The notes under the pieces: generated by a model
Seen by the model: the letters and a program-made list of their open reading frames with translations, nothing else
Databases searched by the model: none
What the model was told of the DNA's origin: nothing
Part shown: positions 10,179 to 22,283 of the stretch, piece by piece
Layout of the letters: each line of letters opens with the position of its first letter
Numbering within the stretch: position 1 is the first letter of the stretch
Made by a program: the position numbers and the translations under genes
NCBI RefSeq assembly: GCF_018614775.1
Contig: NZ_JAGGOF010000033.1
Span: forward strand, 1 to 55,376
Direction of reading: 5' to 3'
Origin: Pseudomonas fluorescens
GTDB taxonomy: Bacteria; Pseudomonadota; Gammaproteobacteria; Pseudomonadales; Pseudomonadaceae
DNA: 55,376 bases

Positions 10179-10670
10179 ATGCGACTGACTACAAAAGGCC
10201 GATACGCCGTGACCGCGATGCTGGACCTGGCATTGCACGCGCAGCACGGGCCGGTGTCCCTGGCCGATATCTCCGAGCGCCAAGGCATTTCCCTGTCCTA
10301 CCTTGAACAACTGTTCGCCAAGCTGCGCCGCAGCAACCTGGTGTCCAGCGTTCGCGGCCCCGGTGGCGGCTACCAGCTGTCCCGTGAGATGCAAGGCATC
10401 CAGGTCGCCCAGGTGATCGATGCCGTGAACGAATCGGTCGATGCGACCAAATGCCAGGGGCTGGGCGACTGCCATGGCGGCGATACGTGCCTGACCCATC
10501 ATCTGTGGTGCGACTTGAGCCTGCAGATCCACGAATTTCTGAGCGGTATCAGCTTGGCTGACCTTGTGACTCGCCGTGAGGTGCAAGAAGTAGCCCAGCG
10601 TCAGGACCAGCGCCGTTGCAATGGCAAGGCGCCGCACCTGGACAAGATTGAAGCGTCCGCCGTCGAATGA
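10179..10670 (+). CDS. iscR: Fe-S cluster regulator IscR
   Basis: IscR is an Rrf2-family repressor that, when carrying a [2Fe-2S] cluster, represses its own isc operon. The N-terminal winged helix is complete ([42 protein letters not shown]). The cluster ligands Cys92, Cys98, Cys104 and His107 are in place ([16 protein letters not shown]). A type-1 IscR site covers its promoter, supporting feedback control. It is the first gene of a complete isc operon, with iscS following after 50 bases. Confidence 0.97.
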   Translation: MRLTTKGRYAVTAMLDLALHAQHGPVSLADISERQGISLSYLEQLFAKLRRSNLVSSVRGPGGGYQLSREMQGIQVAQVIDAVNESVDATKCQGLGDCHGGDTCLTHHLWCDLSLQIHEFLSGISLADLVTRREVQEVAQRQDQRRCNGKAPHLDKIEASAVE

Positions 10671-10720
10671 CTGCCGCAGAGCACGCGGAACGCCAGCCAG
10701 CCTGATTTAGGAGAGAGTCC

Positions 10721-11935
10721 ATGAAATTGCCGATTTACCTTGATTACTCTGCGACCACCCCGGTTGATCCGCGTGTCGCGCAAAAGATGAGTGAATGCCT
10801 GCTGGTCGACGGAAACTTCGGTAACCCGGCGTCCCGCTCCCACGTGTTTGGCTGGAAGGCCGAAGAGTCGGTTGAAAACGCCCGTCGCCAGGTCGCCGAC
10901 CTGGTTAACGCCGACCCGCGGGAAATCGTCTGGACCTCCGGTGCCACCGAGTCCGACAACCTGGCAATCAAGGGCGCCGCGCATTTCTACCACACCAAGG
11001 GCAAGCACCTGATCAGCTCCAAGGTCGAGCACAAGGCTGTCCTGGACACCATGCGCCAACTGGAGCGTGAAGGCTTCGAGGTGACCTACATCGAGCCCGG
11101 TGAAGACGGCCTGATCACCCCGGCCATGATCGAAGCCGCGCTGCGCGACGACACCATCCTGGTGTCGATCATGCACGTGAACAACGAAATCGGCACCATC
11201 AACGACATCGAAGCCATTGGCGAGTTGACTCGCTCCAAGGGCGTTCTGTTCCACGTTGACGCAGCCCAGTCCACCGGCAAGGTCGACATCGATCTGTCCA
11301 AGCTCAAAGTCGACCTGATGTCGTTCTCGGCCCACAAGACCTACGGCCCTAAAGGCATCGGCGCGCTGTACGTGAGCCGCAAGCCGCGTGTGCGCATCGA
11401 AGCGACCATGCACGGCGGCGGACACGAACGTGGCATGCGTTCCGGCACCCTGGCGACCCACCAGATCGTCGGCATGGGCGAAGCCTTCCGCGTCGCCAAG
11501 GAAGACATGGCCGCCGAGAATGTGCGCATCAAGGCCCTGAGCGACCGTTTCTTCAAGCAGGTCGAGCACCTCGAAGAGCTCTACGTCAACGGCAGCATGA
11601 CCGCCCGCGTCCCGCACAACCTGAACCTGAGCTTCAACTATGTTGAAGGCGAGTCGCTGATCATGGCGCTCAAGGACCTGGCCGTGTCGTCCGGTTCGGC
11701 GTGCACCTCGGCATCGCTGGAGCCTTCGTACGTATTGCGCGCCCTGGGCCGCAACGACGAACTGGCCCACAGCTCGATCCGCTTCACCTTCGGCCGCTTC
11801 ACCACCGAAGAAGAAATCGATTACGCCGCGCAGAAAGTCTGCGAGGCCGTCACCAAGCTGCGCGCTCTGTCGCCGCTGTGGGACATGTACAAAGACGGCG
11901 TCGACATCTCGAAAATCGAGTGGGCTGCGCACTGA
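10721..11935 (+). CDS. iscS: Cysteine desulfurase IscS
   Basis: IscS is the PLP enzyme that converts cysteine to alanine and passes persulfide sulfur to IscU and to tRNA thiolation enzymes. The Schiff-base lysine is Lys206 in SFSAHK and the catalytic cysteine is Cys328 in [17 protein letters not shown]. The 404-residue length equals that of group I desulfurases. GGAGAGA precedes the ATG at the right spacing. It is the second gene of the isc operon. Confidence 0.98.
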   Translation: MKLPIYLDYSATTPVDPRVAQKMSECLLVDGNFGNPASRSHVFGWKAEESVENARRQVADLVNADPREIVWTSGATESDNLAIKGAAHFYHTKGKHLISSKVEHKAVLDTMRQLEREGFEVTYIEPGEDGLITPAMIEAALRDDTILVSIMHVNNEIGTINDIEAIGELTRSKGVLFHVDAAQSTGKVDIDLSKLKVDLMSFSAHKTYGPKGIGALYVSRKPRVRIEATMHGGGHERGMRSGTLATHQIVGMGEAFRVAKEDMAAENVRIKALSDRFFKQVEHLEELYVNGSMTARVPHNLNLSFNYVEGESLIMALKDLAVSSGSACTSASLEPSYVLRALGRNDELAHSSIRFTFGRFTTEEEIDYAAQKVCEAVTKLRALSPLWDMYKDGVDISKIEWAAH

Positions 11936-11978
11936 AGAAGTCGCCACCAGAGCGGCTCACTGATGAGGATTGAAGCAA

Positions 11979-12365
11979 ATGGCATATAGCGAAAAGGTCA
12001 TCGACCACTACGAGAACCCGCGCAACGTCGGCAAGATGGACGCGCAGGATCCTGATGTCGGCACCGGCATGGTCGGCGCCCCGGCGTGCGGCGACGTGAT
12101 GCGCCTGCAGATCAAGGTCAACGAGCAAGGCATCATCGAAGACGCCAAGTTCAAGACCTACGGCTGCGGCTCGGCCATCGCCTCCAGCTCCCTCGCCACC
12201 GAGTGGATGAAGGGCAAGACCCTGGATGAAGCCGAAACCATCAAGAACACCCAGCTGGCCGAAGAACTGGCCCTGCCGCCAGTGAAGATCCACTGCTCGG
12301 TACTCGCCGAAGACGCCATCAAGGCCGCCGTTCGCGATTACAAGCAGAAGAAAGGCTTGATCTGA
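11979..12365 (+). CDS. iscU: Fe-S cluster assembly scaffold IscU
   Basis: IscU is the scaffold on which [2Fe-2S] clusters are built. Ligands Cys37, Cys63 and Cys106 are present, as is the LPPVK motif (99-103) recognised by HscA. The start is ATG 11979 (128 aa), with GAGGA nine bases upstream. An in-frame TTG at 11970 is less likely. It lies between iscS and iscA, the canonical order. Confidence 0.97.
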   Translation: MAYSEKVIDHYENPRNVGKMDAQDPDVGTGMVGAPACGDVMRLQIKVNEQGIIEDAKFKTYGCGSAIASSSLATEWMKGKTLDEAETIKNTQLAEELALPPVKIHCSVLAEDAIKAAVRDYKQKKGLI

Positions 12366-12389
12366 TCCGCGTACCGGTAAGGAGTTTCC

Positions 12390-12713
12390 ATGGCTATCCA
12401 GATGACAGAAGCGGCAGCTAGACATGTGCAGCGGTCCCTCGCGGGTCGCGGCAAGGGCGAGGGTATCCGCCTGGGTGTTCGCACCACGGGTTGCTCTGGC
12501 CTTGCCTACGTGCTGGAGTTCGTCGACGAAGTCGGCGACGACGATCAGGTGTTCGAGAGTCATGGTCAGAAAGTGATCATCGACCCGAAGAGCCTGACGT
12601 ACCTGGACGGCACCGAGCTGGATTTCGTCAAGGAAGGGTTGAACGAAGGCTTCAAGTTCAACAACCCCAACGTGCGCGGTGAATGTGGCTGCGGCGAAAG
12701 CTTCAACATCTGA
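12390..12713 (+). CDS. iscA: A-type Fe-S carrier IscA
   Basis: IscA is an A-type carrier that delivers iron or Fe-S clusters to target proteins. The three invariant cysteines are present: Cys35 (TGCSGLAY), and Cys99 and Cys101 in GECGCGESF. It has 107 aa, a normal length, and an AAGGAG ribosome binding site. The hscB start at 12722 is eight bases after its stop. Confidence 0.97.
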   Translation: MAIQMTEAAARHVQRSLAGRGKGEGIRLGVRTTGCSGLAYVLEFVDEVGDDDQVFESHGQKVIIDPKSLTYLDGTELDFVKEGLNEGFKFNNPNVRGECGCGESFNI

Positions 12714-12721
12714 GGCGGCTT

Positions 12722-13243
12722 GTGGGAACTCCTTGTCATTTTGCCTTGTTCCAGATGCAGCCTGCTTTCCAGCTGGATCTCGACCAGTTGTCCGCGCGTT
12801 ACCTGGAATTGGCCCGTGGTGTCCACCCGGACCGGTTTGCCGACGCTTCCGAGGCTGAGCAGCGCCGGGCGCTCGAGCAGTCTGCAAACCTCAACGAGGC
12901 CTACCAGACGCTCAAGCTTCCAGCCAAGCGCGCGCGCTACCTGCTTGCCATCAGCGGTCATGAGTTGCCGCTGGAAGTCACGGTCCACGATCCCGAGTTC
13001 CTGTTGCAGCAGATGCAGTGGCGCGAAGAACTCGAGGACCTGCAGGACAGTGCCGACCTGGCCGGTGTCGCGGTGTTCAAGCGCCGCCTGAAAGACGCCC
13101 AGCAAACCCTGAACGAAAGCTTCGCAGCCTGCTGGAACGATGCCGCGCAACGCGAACAGGCCGAACGCCTGATGCGGCGCATGCAGTTCCTCGACAAGCT
13201 CACCTACGAAGTGCGCCAGCTCGAAGAGCGCCTCGACGATTAA
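12722..13243 (+). CDS. hscB: Fe-S co-chaperone HscB
   Basis: HscB is the J-domain co-chaperone that hands IscU to HscA and stimulates its ATPase. The HPD motif (residues 35-37, GVHPDRF) and the C-terminal helical IscU-binding domain are present. The start is GTG 12722 (GTPCHFALF, 173 aa), where conservation begins. The longer frame from 12683 would overlap iscA and has no family support. Confidence 0.95.
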   Translation: MGTPCHFALFQMQPAFQLDLDQLSARYLELARGVHPDRFADASEAEQRRALEQSANLNEAYQTLKLPAKRARYLLAISGHELPLEVTVHDPEFLLQQMQWREELEDLQDSADLAGVAVFKRRLKDAQQTLNESFAACWNDAAQREQAERLMRRMQFLDKLTYEVRQLEERLDD

Positions 13244-13293
13244 CCCAGTGCCGCTCCGGTCGCACGCCTGATTACAGATAAGTCCTGATTACG

Positions 13294-15156
<1,863 letters not shown>

Positions 15157-15159
15157 CTG

Positions 15160-15501
15160 ATGCCGCAGATCATTTTTCTGCCACACGCCGAGCATTGCCC
15201 GGACGGTATGGTGGTCGAGGCCGAAACCGGCAAGTCCCTGCTGGAAGTGGCCCACGACAACGATATCGAGATCGAAAGCGCCTGCGGCGGCGTCTGTGCC
15301 TGCACCACGTGCCATTGCATCATTCGCGAAGGTTTCGACTCGCTGAACGAAGCCGATGAGCTGGAAGAAGATTACCTGGACCGCGCCTGGGGCCTGGAGC
15401 CGACGTCGCGGCTGACCTGCCAGGCCAAGGTCGGCACCGAGGACCTGGTGGTCGAGATCCCGAAATATTCGCTTAACCATGCGGCCGAAGCGCCGCACTG
15501 A
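15160..15501 (+). CDS. fdx: ISC-type [2Fe-2S] ferredoxin
   Basis: This is an adrenodoxin-type ferredoxin that supplies electrons during cluster assembly. The four ligands are Cys42, Cys48, Cys51 (ACGGVCACTTCHC) and Cys87 (RLTCQAKV). It is 113 aa long and the penultimate gene of the isc operon. Confidence 0.97.
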   Translation: MPQIIFLPHAEHCPDGMVVEAETGKSLLEVAHDNDIEIESACGGVCACTTCHCIIREGFDSLNEADELEEDYLDRAWGLEPTSRLTCQAKVGTEDLVVEIPKYSLNHAAEAPH

Positions 15502-15514
15502 TGGTGACACTGTC

Positions 15515-15715
15515 ATGAACTATGGTTGGAATGATGTACAGCGCATCGCAGAAGAGTTGGCTGAAGCCAAGCCGGACGTGAACCCGCTGACGGTCAACTT
15601 TGTCGATTTGCAGCGATGGATCATGGAGCTGCCCGACTTCGATAATACTTCCGGGCGCTGTGGCGAGAAGGTCCTGGAGGCGGTTCAGACGCTCTGGATC
15701 GAAGAAATCGACTGA
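15515..15715 (+). CDS. iscX: Fe-S assembly protein IscX
   Basis: IscX is a small acidic protein that binds IscS and modulates desulfurase activity or iron delivery. The 66 residues from ATG 15515 (MNYGWNDVQRIAEELAE) contain the typical FVDLQRWIMELPDF segment. The frame can be extended upstream to 15479, but this would overlap fdx. It is the last gene of the isc operon. Confidence 0.94.
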   Translation: MNYGWNDVQRIAEELAEAKPDVNPLTVNFVDLQRWIMELPDFDNTSGRCGEKVLEAVQTLWIEEID

Positions 15716-15742
15716 TCGAGCTGGCAGGTTAGGCAATACCCC

Positions 15743-15775
15743 TGAACCCGCGTATAATTCGCGGGTTTAATTTTT
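15743..15775 (+). terminator. Terminator-like hairpin after iscX with a -10 box in its loop
   Basis: The stem AACCCGCG/CGCGGGTT is followed by TAATTTTT. The loop contains TATAAT (15753-15758). It may end the isc transcript and also supply the -10 element of an ndk promoter. A weak -35 (TTAGGC, 15729-15734) lies 18 bases upstream. Confidence 0.65.
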
Positions 15776-15803
15776 CACAAATTACCGTTTCTGGAGTTAC
15801 ACC

Positions 15804-16229
15804 ATGGCTGTTCAACGTACTTTCTCCATCATCAAGCCTGACGCCGTTGCTAAAAACGTGATCGGCAAGATCGTTACCCGCTTCGAAGACGCTGGCCTGC
15901 GCGTTGTAGCTTCGAAAATGAAGCAGCTGTCCAAGGCCGAGGCCGAAGGCTTCTACGCTGAGCACAGCGAGCGCGGTTTCTTCGGCGAGCTGGTTGCCTT
16001 CATGACGTCCGGTCCGGTTGTCGTTCAGGTACTGGAAGGCGAAAACGCTATCGCTCGCAACCGTGAGCTGATGGGCGCTACCAACCCTAAAGAAGCCGCT
16101 GCCGGCACCATCCGTGCCGACTTCGCCGAGTCCATCGACGCCAACGCCGTCCACGGTTCGGACTCCGAAGCCGCCGCTGCTCGCGAAATCGCTTACTTTT
16201 TCTCCGCTACTGAAGTAACCACTCGCTAA
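15804..16229 (+). CDS. ndk: Nucleoside diphosphate kinase
   Basis: Ndk transfers the gamma phosphate between nucleoside tri- and diphosphates through a phosphohistidine. The opening [14 protein letters not shown] and the active-site histidine in [12 protein letters not shown] are present, and the 141 aa are typical. A hairpin with an internal TATAAT box precedes it, so it probably has its own promoter although it directly follows the isc operon. rlmN follows with a short gap. Confidence 0.97.
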   Translation: MAVQRTFSIIKPDAVAKNVIGKIVTRFEDAGLRVVASKMKQLSKAEAEGFYAEHSERGFFGELVAFMTSGPVVVQVLEGENAIARNRELMGATNPKEAAAGTIRADFAESIDANAVHGSDSEAAAAREIAYFFSATEVTTR

Positions 16230-16257
16230 GCCCAGGCTTTTGAGTGAAGGTGAATCC

Positions 16258-17406
16258 ATGACTACATCGAACGGCAAAACCAACCTGTTGGGTCTGACCC
16301 AGCCGGAAATGGAGAAATTTTTCGACTCGATCGGGGAGAAGCGTTTCCGTGCCGGCCAGGTGATGAAGTGGATTCACCACTTTGGTGTCGACGACTTCGA
16401 CGCCATGACGAATGTCAGCAAGGCCCTGCGCGAAAAGCTCAAGGCGGTTGCCGAGATTCGCGGTCCGGAAGTGGTCAGCGAGGACATCTCCAGCGACGGC
16501 ACCCGTAAGTGGGTGGTGCGCGTGGCGTCCGGCAGCTGCGTCGAGACCGTGTACATTCCCCAGGGCAAACGCGGCACCTTGTGCGTTTCGTCCCAGGCAG
16601 GCTGTGCCCTGGATTGCAGTTTCTGCTCCACCGGCAAGCAAGGCTTCAACAGCAACCTCACCGCCGCCGAAGTGATCGGCCAGGTGTGGATTGCCAACAA
16701 ATCCTTTGGCAGCGTCCCGGCGACCGTCGACCGTGCCATCACCAACGTGGTGATGATGGGCATGGGTGAGCCGCTGCTGAACTTCGACAACGTCATCGCG
16801 GCCATGCACCTGATGATGGATGACCTGGGCTACGGCATTTCCAAGCGCCGGGTGACCCTGTCCACCTCCGGCGTGGTGCCGATGATCGATGAGCTGGCCA
16901 AGCACATCGACGTCTCCCTGGCGTTGTCGCTGCACGCCCCCAATGACGCATTGCGTAACCAATTGGTGCCGATCAACAAGAAGTATCCGCTTAAGATGCT
17001 GCTCGAGTCGTGCCAGCGCTACATGTCGTCCCTGGGCGAGAAGCGCGTGCTGACCATCGAGTACACCCTGCTCAAGGATGTGAACGATAAAGTCGAGCAC
17101 GCGGTCGAGATGATCGAATTGCTCAAGAACATCCCGTGCAAGATCAACCTGATCCCGTTCAACCCGTTCCCGCATTCCGGTTACGAGCGTCCGAGCAACA
17201 ATGCGATCCGTCGCTTCCAGGATCAGCTTCACCACGCTGGCTTCAACGTTACCGTGCGCACCACCCGCGGCGAAGACATCGATGCCGCGTGTGGCCAATT
17301 GGTAGGGCAGGTGCTGGATCGCACCCGTCGCAGCGAACGCTACATTGCCGTGCGTGAATTGAACGCCTCCGACGATGTTGCGCAGAACGCTGCGAACAGT
17401 CACTAA
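16258..17406 (+). CDS. rlmN: Dual-specificity RNA methyltransferase RlmN
   Basis: RlmN is a radical SAM enzyme that methylates C2 of A2503 in 23S rRNA and A37 in tRNA. The radical SAM cluster motif is [15 protein letters not shown]. The resolving cysteine lies near the C-terminus in [13 protein letters not shown] start at ATG 16258 (382 aa), with a GAAGGTGA ribosome binding site. The in-frame upstream start at 16240 has none. It is followed by pilW, rodZ, ispG and hisS, the order conserved in pseudomonads. Confidence 0.95.
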   Translation: MTTSNGKTNLLGLTQPEMEKFFDSIGEKRFRAGQVMKWIHHFGVDDFDAMTNVSKALREKLKAVAEIRGPEVVSEDISSDGTRKWVVRVASGSCVETVYIPQGKRGTLCVSSQAGCALDCSFCSTGKQGFNSNLTAAEVIGQVWIANKSFGSVPATVDRAITNVVMMGMGEPLLNFDNVIAAMHLMMDDLGYGISKRRVTLSTSGVVPMIDELAKHIDVSLALSLHAPNDALRNQLVPINKKYPLKMLLESCQRYMSSLGEKRVLTIEYTLLKDVNDKVEHAVEMIELLKNIPCKINLIPFNPFPHSGYERPSNNAIRRFQDQLHHAGFNVTVRTTRGEDIDAACGQLVGQVLDRTRRSERYIAVRELNASDDVAQNAANSH

Positions 17407-17418
17407 GAGAGGAACTCC

Positions 17419-18177
17419 ATGTCCCTGCGCTTCGCGCTCATCTTGCTGTTGGCCGGGCTGTGCTCCGGTTGCGTTCTGTCGGGTGACTACAATCCGATGA
17501 AAACCAGCAAGGGGCGCGACGAGGCGCGTGTGGCCTATGTGCAGTTGGGCATCGGCTACCTGCAGCAGGGCATGACCGAACGGGCCAAGGTCCCGCTCAA
17601 GAAAGCCTTGGAGCTGGACGACAGCGATGCGGATGCCAACGCGGCCCTGGCCCTGGTGTTCCAGGCCGAAATGGAGCAGGAGCTGGCCGACAAGCATTTT
17701 CGCAAGGCGCTGTCGGCCCGGCCGCAGGATGCCCGGATCCTCAACAACTACGGCAGCTTTCTTTTCGAGCAGAAACGCTTCAAGGAAGCCTACGAGCGCT
17801 TCGAGCAGGCCGCCGCCGACACGCTTTACCCCGAGCGTTCACGGGTTTTCGAAAACCTGGGCATGACCGCCGTGCAACTGGGCCAGCGTGACCTGGCCCG
17901 CCAGCAGTTGGAAAAAGCCCTGCGGCTCAACCGCCAGCAACCGCGAGCATTGCTGGAAATGGCTGAGTTGTCTTACGAAGACAGGCATTATGTGCCCGCG
18001 CGCGACTACTACGAGCGTTTTAGCCTGCTGAGCGAGCAAAATGCACGTAGTCTATTGCTCGGCGTTCGGCTGGCACATGTGTTTGAAGATCGCGACAAGG
18101 CTGCAAGTTACGGCCTGCAACTCAAAAGACTCTATCCCGGTACGCCGGAATATCAGCAATACCTGTCGGAGCAATGA
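17419..18177 (+). CDS. pilW: Type IV pilus biogenesis/stability lipoprotein PilW (PilF)
   Basis: This is an outer-membrane lipoprotein with TPR repeats that helps the PilQ secretin multimerise. It is called PilF in P. aeruginosa and PilW elsewhere. The signal peptide ends in the lipobox LCSGC (Cys at about residue 18). Helical TPR units fill the rest of the 252 aa (for example ARVAYVQLGIGYLQQGMTERAKVPLKKAL). rodZ starts inside its stop codon region. Confidence 0.93.
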   Translation: MSLRFALILLLAGLCSGCVLSGDYNPMKTSKGRDEARVAYVQLGIGYLQQGMTERAKVPLKKALELDDSDADANAALALVFQAEMEQELADKHFRKALSARPQDARILNNYGSFLFEQKRFKEAYERFEQAAADTLYPERSRVFENLGMTAVQLGQRDLARQQLEKALRLNRQQPRALLEMAELSYEDRHYVPARDYYERFSLLSEQNARSLLLGVRLAHVFEDRDKAASYGLQLKRLYPGTPEYQQYLSEQ

Positions 18178-19175
18178 TGAAAGCGGCGCATCCCGAAGTT
18201 GTAGCAGCGACTCGCGTAAATCCCGGAGAGACCCTGCGTCAAGCCCGCGAAAGCAATGGTTGGTCGCTGGCCGAAGTGGCCCTCAAGCTCAATCTCACCG
18301 TGACTTCCCTGAGCAACCTGGAAGCGGGCGCGTTCGACAAGCTGCCCGGGCATACCTTCGCCCGTGGCTATATCCGCGCCTATGCCAAGTTGCTCGGCAT
18401 GGACCAGACCGTCCTGGTCCAGCAGTTCGATCAATACACCGGTTCCGATGCCCAGGGCAGCAGCGTGCACAGCCTGGGTCGCATCGAGGAGCCGGTTCGC
18501 GTTTCCCACACCATTTTGCGCATCGTCAGCCTGTTGCTGCTGATCGCGGTGATTGGTGGCGGTTTCGTCTGGTGGCAGGACCAGACGTCTTTGCGCAACA
18601 AAGAGCCGGTCGCCATGAACCCTGAGCACGTTGAAGTCGAAGGTGCCGACGGCACGACCCAGATCCATCCGCTGGACGAGCCGGAAGACCAGGCCGTCCT
18701 GGAGGGGCAGAGCGAAGGCGAAACCGCCCTGGCCCTGCCTCAAGGCCAGGACGACGCCGACACCCAGGCTGGCGCCGAGCCAACTGCTCCAGCGCCGACA
18801 ACGCCGACTGCCCCAAGCACGGGCGGCGCGCCGATTGCCACGGCGCCTGTCGCGCCGAGCACCCCGGCGCCGACCGTGGCTGCGCCGGCGCCCCACGTCG
18901 CCCCGGCAACTCCGGCTCCGGCGCCGGCTGCGGGTGAAGGTCAGGTGCAGATCCAGTTCGTCGCCGATTGCTGGACCCAGGTCACCGATGGCAATGGCAA
19001 GGTGTTGTTCAGTGGCCTCAAGCGCAAGGGCGACAGCACGTCCATCAACGGCAAGCCACCATTTGCCGTCCGCCTGGGTTATGCCCGTGGCGCGCAGGTC
19101 AGCTACAACGGCCAGCCGGTCGATGTGGCTCCGTTCACCAGTGGCGAGACCGCTCGCCTGAAGTTGGGTCAATAA
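18174..19175 (+). CDS. rodZ: Cytoskeletal protein RodZ (HTH and DUF4115 domains)
   Basis: RodZ links MreB to the elongasome and supports rod shape. It has an N-terminal Cro/CI-like HTH (about residues 18-80, GETLRQARESNGWSLAEVALKL), a membrane helix near 115-133 (ILRIVSLLLLIAVIGGGFVWW), a Pro/Ala/Thr-rich periplasmic linker (about 200-255) and a C-terminal DUF4115 domain. Two adjacent ATG codons (18174, 18177) overlap the pilW stop, and either may be used. Confidence 0.93.
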   Translation: MMKAAHPEVVAATRVNPGETLRQARESNGWSLAEVALKLNLTVTSLSNLEAGAFDKLPGHTFARGYIRAYAKLLGMDQTVLVQQFDQYTGSDAQGSSVHSLGRIEEPVRVSHTILRIVSLLLLIAVIGGGFVWWQDQTSLRNKEPVAMNPEHVEVEGADGTTQIHPLDEPEDQAVLEGQSEGETALALPQGQDDADTQAGAEPTAPAPTTPTAPSTGGAPIATAPVAPSTPAPTVAAPAPHVAPATPAPAPAAGEGQVQIQFVADCWTQVTDGNGKVLFSGLKRKGDSTSINGKPPFAVRLGYARGAQVSYNGQPVDVAPFTSGETARLKLGQ

Positions 19176-19178
19176 GTC

Positions 19179-20288
19179 ATGCACGGCGAATCTCCTATCA
19201 AGCGTCGCGAATCCCGAAAGATCTGGGTCGGCAACGTGCCCGTGGGCGGCGATGCGCCTATCGCTGTGCAGAGCATGACCAACAGCGACACCAATGACGT
19301 GGCCGCCACGGTCGCGCAGATCAACCGCCTGGAAGCCGCCGGTGTCGACATCGTGCGGATTTCCGTGCCGGACATGGACGCCGCCGAGGCGTTCGGCAAG
19401 ATCAAGCAGTTGGTCAAGGTGCCGTTGGTGGCCGACATCCACTTCGACTACCGGATCGCCCTGCGCGTGGCCGAGTTGGGCGTGGATTGCCTGCGCATCA
19501 ACCCGGGCAACATCGGTCGCGAAGACCGCGTGCGCGCGGTGGTGGACGCCGCTCGCGACCGGGGTATTCCGATCCGTATCGGTGTGAACGCCGGTTCCCT
19601 GGAAAAAGACCTGCAAAAGAAATACGGCGAACCGACCCCGGCAGCGCTGGTGGAGTCGGCCCTGCGCCACGTCGAGCACCTCGAACGCCTGAATTTCCAG
19701 GACTTCAAGGTCAGTGTGAAGGCTTCCGACGTGTTCATGGCCGTCGAAGCCTACCGCCTGCTGGCCAAGGAAATCGTCCAGCCGCTGCACCTGGGCATCA
19801 CCGAAGCGGGCGGCTTGCGTTCGGGCACGGTGAAATCCGCCGTCGGCCTCGGTATGCTGCTCGCCGAAGGGATTGGCGATACCATCCGCATCTCGTTGGC
19901 GGCGGACCCGGTCGAGGAAGTGAAAGTCGGCTACGACATCCTCAAGTCCCTGCACCTGCGGTCCCGTGGGATCAACTTCATCGCCTGCCCGAGTTGCTCG
20001 CGGCAGAACTTCGATGTGGTCAAGACCATGAACGAACTGGAAGGGCGCCTTGAAGACCTGCTGGTGCCGCTGGATGTCGCGGTGATTGGTTGCGTGGTCA
20101 ACGGGCCCGGCGAAGCCAAAGAGGCCCATATCGGTCTCACCGGCGGTACGCCGAACCTGATTTACATCGACGGCAAGCCGTCGCAGAAACTGACGAATGA
20201 CAATCTGGTGGATGAGCTGGAACGGCTGATCCGCGAGAAAGCGGCCGAAAAGGTCGAAGCCGACGCAGCGGTCATCGCACGCGGCTGA
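19179..20288 (+). CDS. ispG: 4-hydroxy-3-methylbut-2-en-1-yl diphosphate synthase (flavodoxin) IspG
   Basis: IspG is the [4Fe-4S] enzyme of the MEP isoprenoid pathway that converts methylerythritol cyclodiphosphate to HMBPP. The TIM-barrel part begins with [19 protein letters not shown]. The cluster ligands are in [10 protein letters not shown] and [13 protein letters not shown]. The 369 aa match the bacterial two-domain form. It lies three bases after rodZ and just before hisS. Confidence 0.97.
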   Translation: MHGESPIKRRESRKIWVGNVPVGGDAPIAVQSMTNSDTNDVAATVAQINRLEAAGVDIVRISVPDMDAAEAFGKIKQLVKVPLVADIHFDYRIALRVAELGVDCLRINPGNIGREDRVRAVVDAARDRGIPIRIGVNAGSLEKDLQKKYGEPTPAALVESALRHVEHLERLNFQDFKVSVKASDVFMAVEAYRLLAKEIVQPLHLGITEAGGLRSGTVKSAVGLGMLLAEGIGDTIRISLAADPVEEVKVGYDILKSLHLRSRGINFIACPSCSRQNFDVVKTMNELEGRLEDLLVPLDVAVIGCVVNGPGEAKEAHIGLTGGTPNLIYIDGKPSQKLTNDNLVDELERLIREKAAEKVEADAAVIARG

Positions 20289-20310
20289 TCGAACGAATTA
20301 AGGAAATTTT

Positions 20311-21600
20311 GTGAGCAAGTCTCTGCAAGCCATTCGTGGCATGAACGACATCCTGCCCGAGCAGACGCCCCTGTGGCGCTACTTCGAAGGCACCGTGGCG
20401 CGTCTGCTGGATAACTACGGTTACCGGCAGATACGCATGCCGATCGTCGAGTTCACCGAGCTGTTCAAGCGCTCCATCGGTGAAGTGACCGACATCGTTG
20501 AGAAAGAGATGTACACCTTCGACGACCGCAACGGTGATTCGCTGACCCTGCGCCCCGAAGGCACGGCAGCGTGCGTGCGTGCGGTGCTCGAGCACGGCAT
20601 CACCGGCGGCGGCCAGGTGCAGAAACTCTGGTACATCGGCCCGATGTTCCGTCACGAGCGCCCGCAGAAAGGCCGTTATCGCCAGTTCCACCAGATCGGC
20701 TGCGAAGTGTTCAACCTCGACGGCCCGGACATCGACGTTGAACTGATCGTGCTGACCTGGCGCCTGTGGGGCGAGCTGGGCATCCGTGACGCGGTCAAGC
20801 TTGAGCTCAACAGCCTCGGCACCGCCGAAGCCCGTGCTCGCTACCGTGACGCGCTGGTGGAATTCCTCTCGGCCCGTCTCGAACACCTGGACGAAGACAG
20901 CCAGCGCCGGCTCAAGACCAATCCGCTGCGCGTGCTGGACACCAAGAACCCGGACACCCAGGCCGTACTGGTGGACGCGCCGAAGCTAGCCGACTACCTG
21001 GACGAAGAATCCCGCGTGCACTTCGAAGGGCTCAAGGCCCGCCTGGACGCCGCCGGCATTCCCTACGTGATCAACCCGAAGCTGGTCCGCGGCCTGGACT
21101 ACTACAGCAAGACCGTATTCGAATGGGTCACCGACAAGCTCGGCGCCCAGGGCACCGTGTGTGCCGGCGGCCGTTACGACGGGCTGGTGGAGCAGATGGG
21201 CGGCAAGCCGACCCCGGGCGTGGGCTTTGCCATGGGCATCGAGCGCCTGGTGCTGATGCTTGAGGCCCTGGACAAGGTGCCTGAAGAGCTGGCCCGTCAG
21301 GTCGACGTCTACCTCTGCGCGTTCGGCGAAGCGGCAGAACTGGCGGCATTGACATTGAGCGAGCGGGTCCGCGACCAGTTGCCCAACCTGCGCCTGCAGA
21401 TCAATGCCGGTGCCGGCAGCTTCAAGAGTCAGTTCAAGAAGGCCGACAAGAGCGGTGCACTGTACGCACTGATCCTCGGTGACGACGAACTGGCCCAACA
21501 AGTGGTAGGTTTCAAACCCCTGCGTGGCCAGGGCGAACAACAAAGTATTGCCTGGGATGCGCTTGCTGCACACCTGGCCACCTGCGTCGTGCAGGGTTGA
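20311..21600 (+). CDS. hisS: Histidine--tRNA ligase
   Basis: HisS is a class II aminoacyl-tRNA synthetase that charges tRNA-His. Family motifs include the opening [16 protein letters not shown], motif 2 around [17 protein letters not shown], and the histidine-specific [13 protein letters not shown] and [13 protein letters not shown]. The start codon is GTG 20311 after AAGGAAAT. The length of 429 aa is normal. yfgM follows after 40 bases. Confidence 0.97.
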   Translation: MSKSLQAIRGMNDILPEQTPLWRYFEGTVARLLDNYGYRQIRMPIVEFTELFKRSIGEVTDIVEKEMYTFDDRNGDSLTLRPEGTAACVRAVLEHGITGGGQVQKLWYIGPMFRHERPQKGRYRQFHQIGCEVFNLDGPDIDVELIVLTWRLWGELGIRDAVKLELNSLGTAEARARYRDALVEFLSARLEHLDEDSQRRLKTNPLRVLDTKNPDTQAVLVDAPKLADYLDEESRVHFEGLKARLDAAGIPYVINPKLVRGLDYYSKTVFEWVTDKLGAQGTVCAGGRYDGLVEQMGGKPTPGVGFAMGIERLVLMLEALDKVPEELARQVDVYLCAFGEAAELAALTLSERVRDQLPNLRLQINAGAGSFKSQFKKADKSGALYALILGDDELAQQVVGFKPLRGQGEQQSIAWDALAAHLATCVVQG

Positions 21601-21640
21601 AGCTGTCAAACAGCCGATTTAGCGATTAAGGAGTATTGGG

Positions 21641-22282
21641 GTGTCGAGTACCGAAGATGAACAGCTGGCGGATTTGAAGGACTGGTGGACGCGCAATGGC
21701 AAGCCGCTGGTCACTGGCGGCCTGTTGGCGCTGGTCATCGTGTTCGGCTGGCAGGCCTACCAGAAATACCAGAGCAACCAGTCGCAAGGCGCCTCGATGC
21801 TCTATCAGCAATTGCTGGAAACCACCCTGACCCCGGATGGCAAGCCTGACGCTGCCCGCGTGGCCGACCTGGCCGGCAAGCTCAACAGCGAGTTCGGCGG
21901 CAGCGCCTACGCGCAGTACGGTCGTCTGTTCGTGGCCAAGGTGGCCGTGGACAGCGGCAAGCTGGACGACGCGGCCACCGAGCTCAAGGCTATTGTCGAC
22001 AAACCGGCCAACCCGACCCTGGGCGAAGTGGCGCGTCAGCGCCTGGCGCAGGTGCTGGCGGCGCAGAACAAGACCGAAGACGCCTTGAAGCTGCTCGACG
22101 GCGATGCCGACAAGGCCTTCCTGGCAACCCGCGAAGAGCTCAAGGGCGACCTGCTGGTACAGCTGGGCCGTGCCGATGAGGCCAATGCGGCCTACCAAAA
22201 AGCCAAGGCTGCGCTGTCGGATGAAGCCGCAGTCGGTGGCCTGCAAATCAAGCTGGACGACCTGGCCAAAGGGGATGCGTGA
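21641..22282 (+). CDS. yfgM: YfgM family membrane-anchored TPR protein
   Basis: YfgM is an inner-membrane protein with a periplasmic TPR-like domain that associates with PpiD and SecYEG. The sequence has a cytosolic N-terminus (STEDEQLADLKDWWTRNGK), one membrane helix at about residues 25-40 and helical repeats to residue 213. The start is GTG 21641 after AAGGAG. Its stop overlaps the bamB region, in the usual hisS-yfgM-bamB-der order. Confidence 0.93.
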   Translation: MSSTEDEQLADLKDWWTRNGKPLVTGGLLALVIVFGWQAYQKYQSNQSQGASMLYQQLLETTLTPDGKPDAARVADLAGKLNSEFGGSAYAQYGRLFVAKVAVDSGKLDDAATELKAIVDKPANPTLGEVARQRLAQVLAAQNKTEDALKLLDGDADKAFLATREELKGDLLVQLGRADEANAAYQKAKAALSDEAAVGGLQIKLDDLAKGDA

Positions 22283-22283
22283 C

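Noticed and set aside
18153..20129. 658-codon minus-strand frame opposite rodZ and ispG
   Set aside because: It is a shadow frame of two conserved genes, with an Arg/His/Gln-rich nonsense-like translation.
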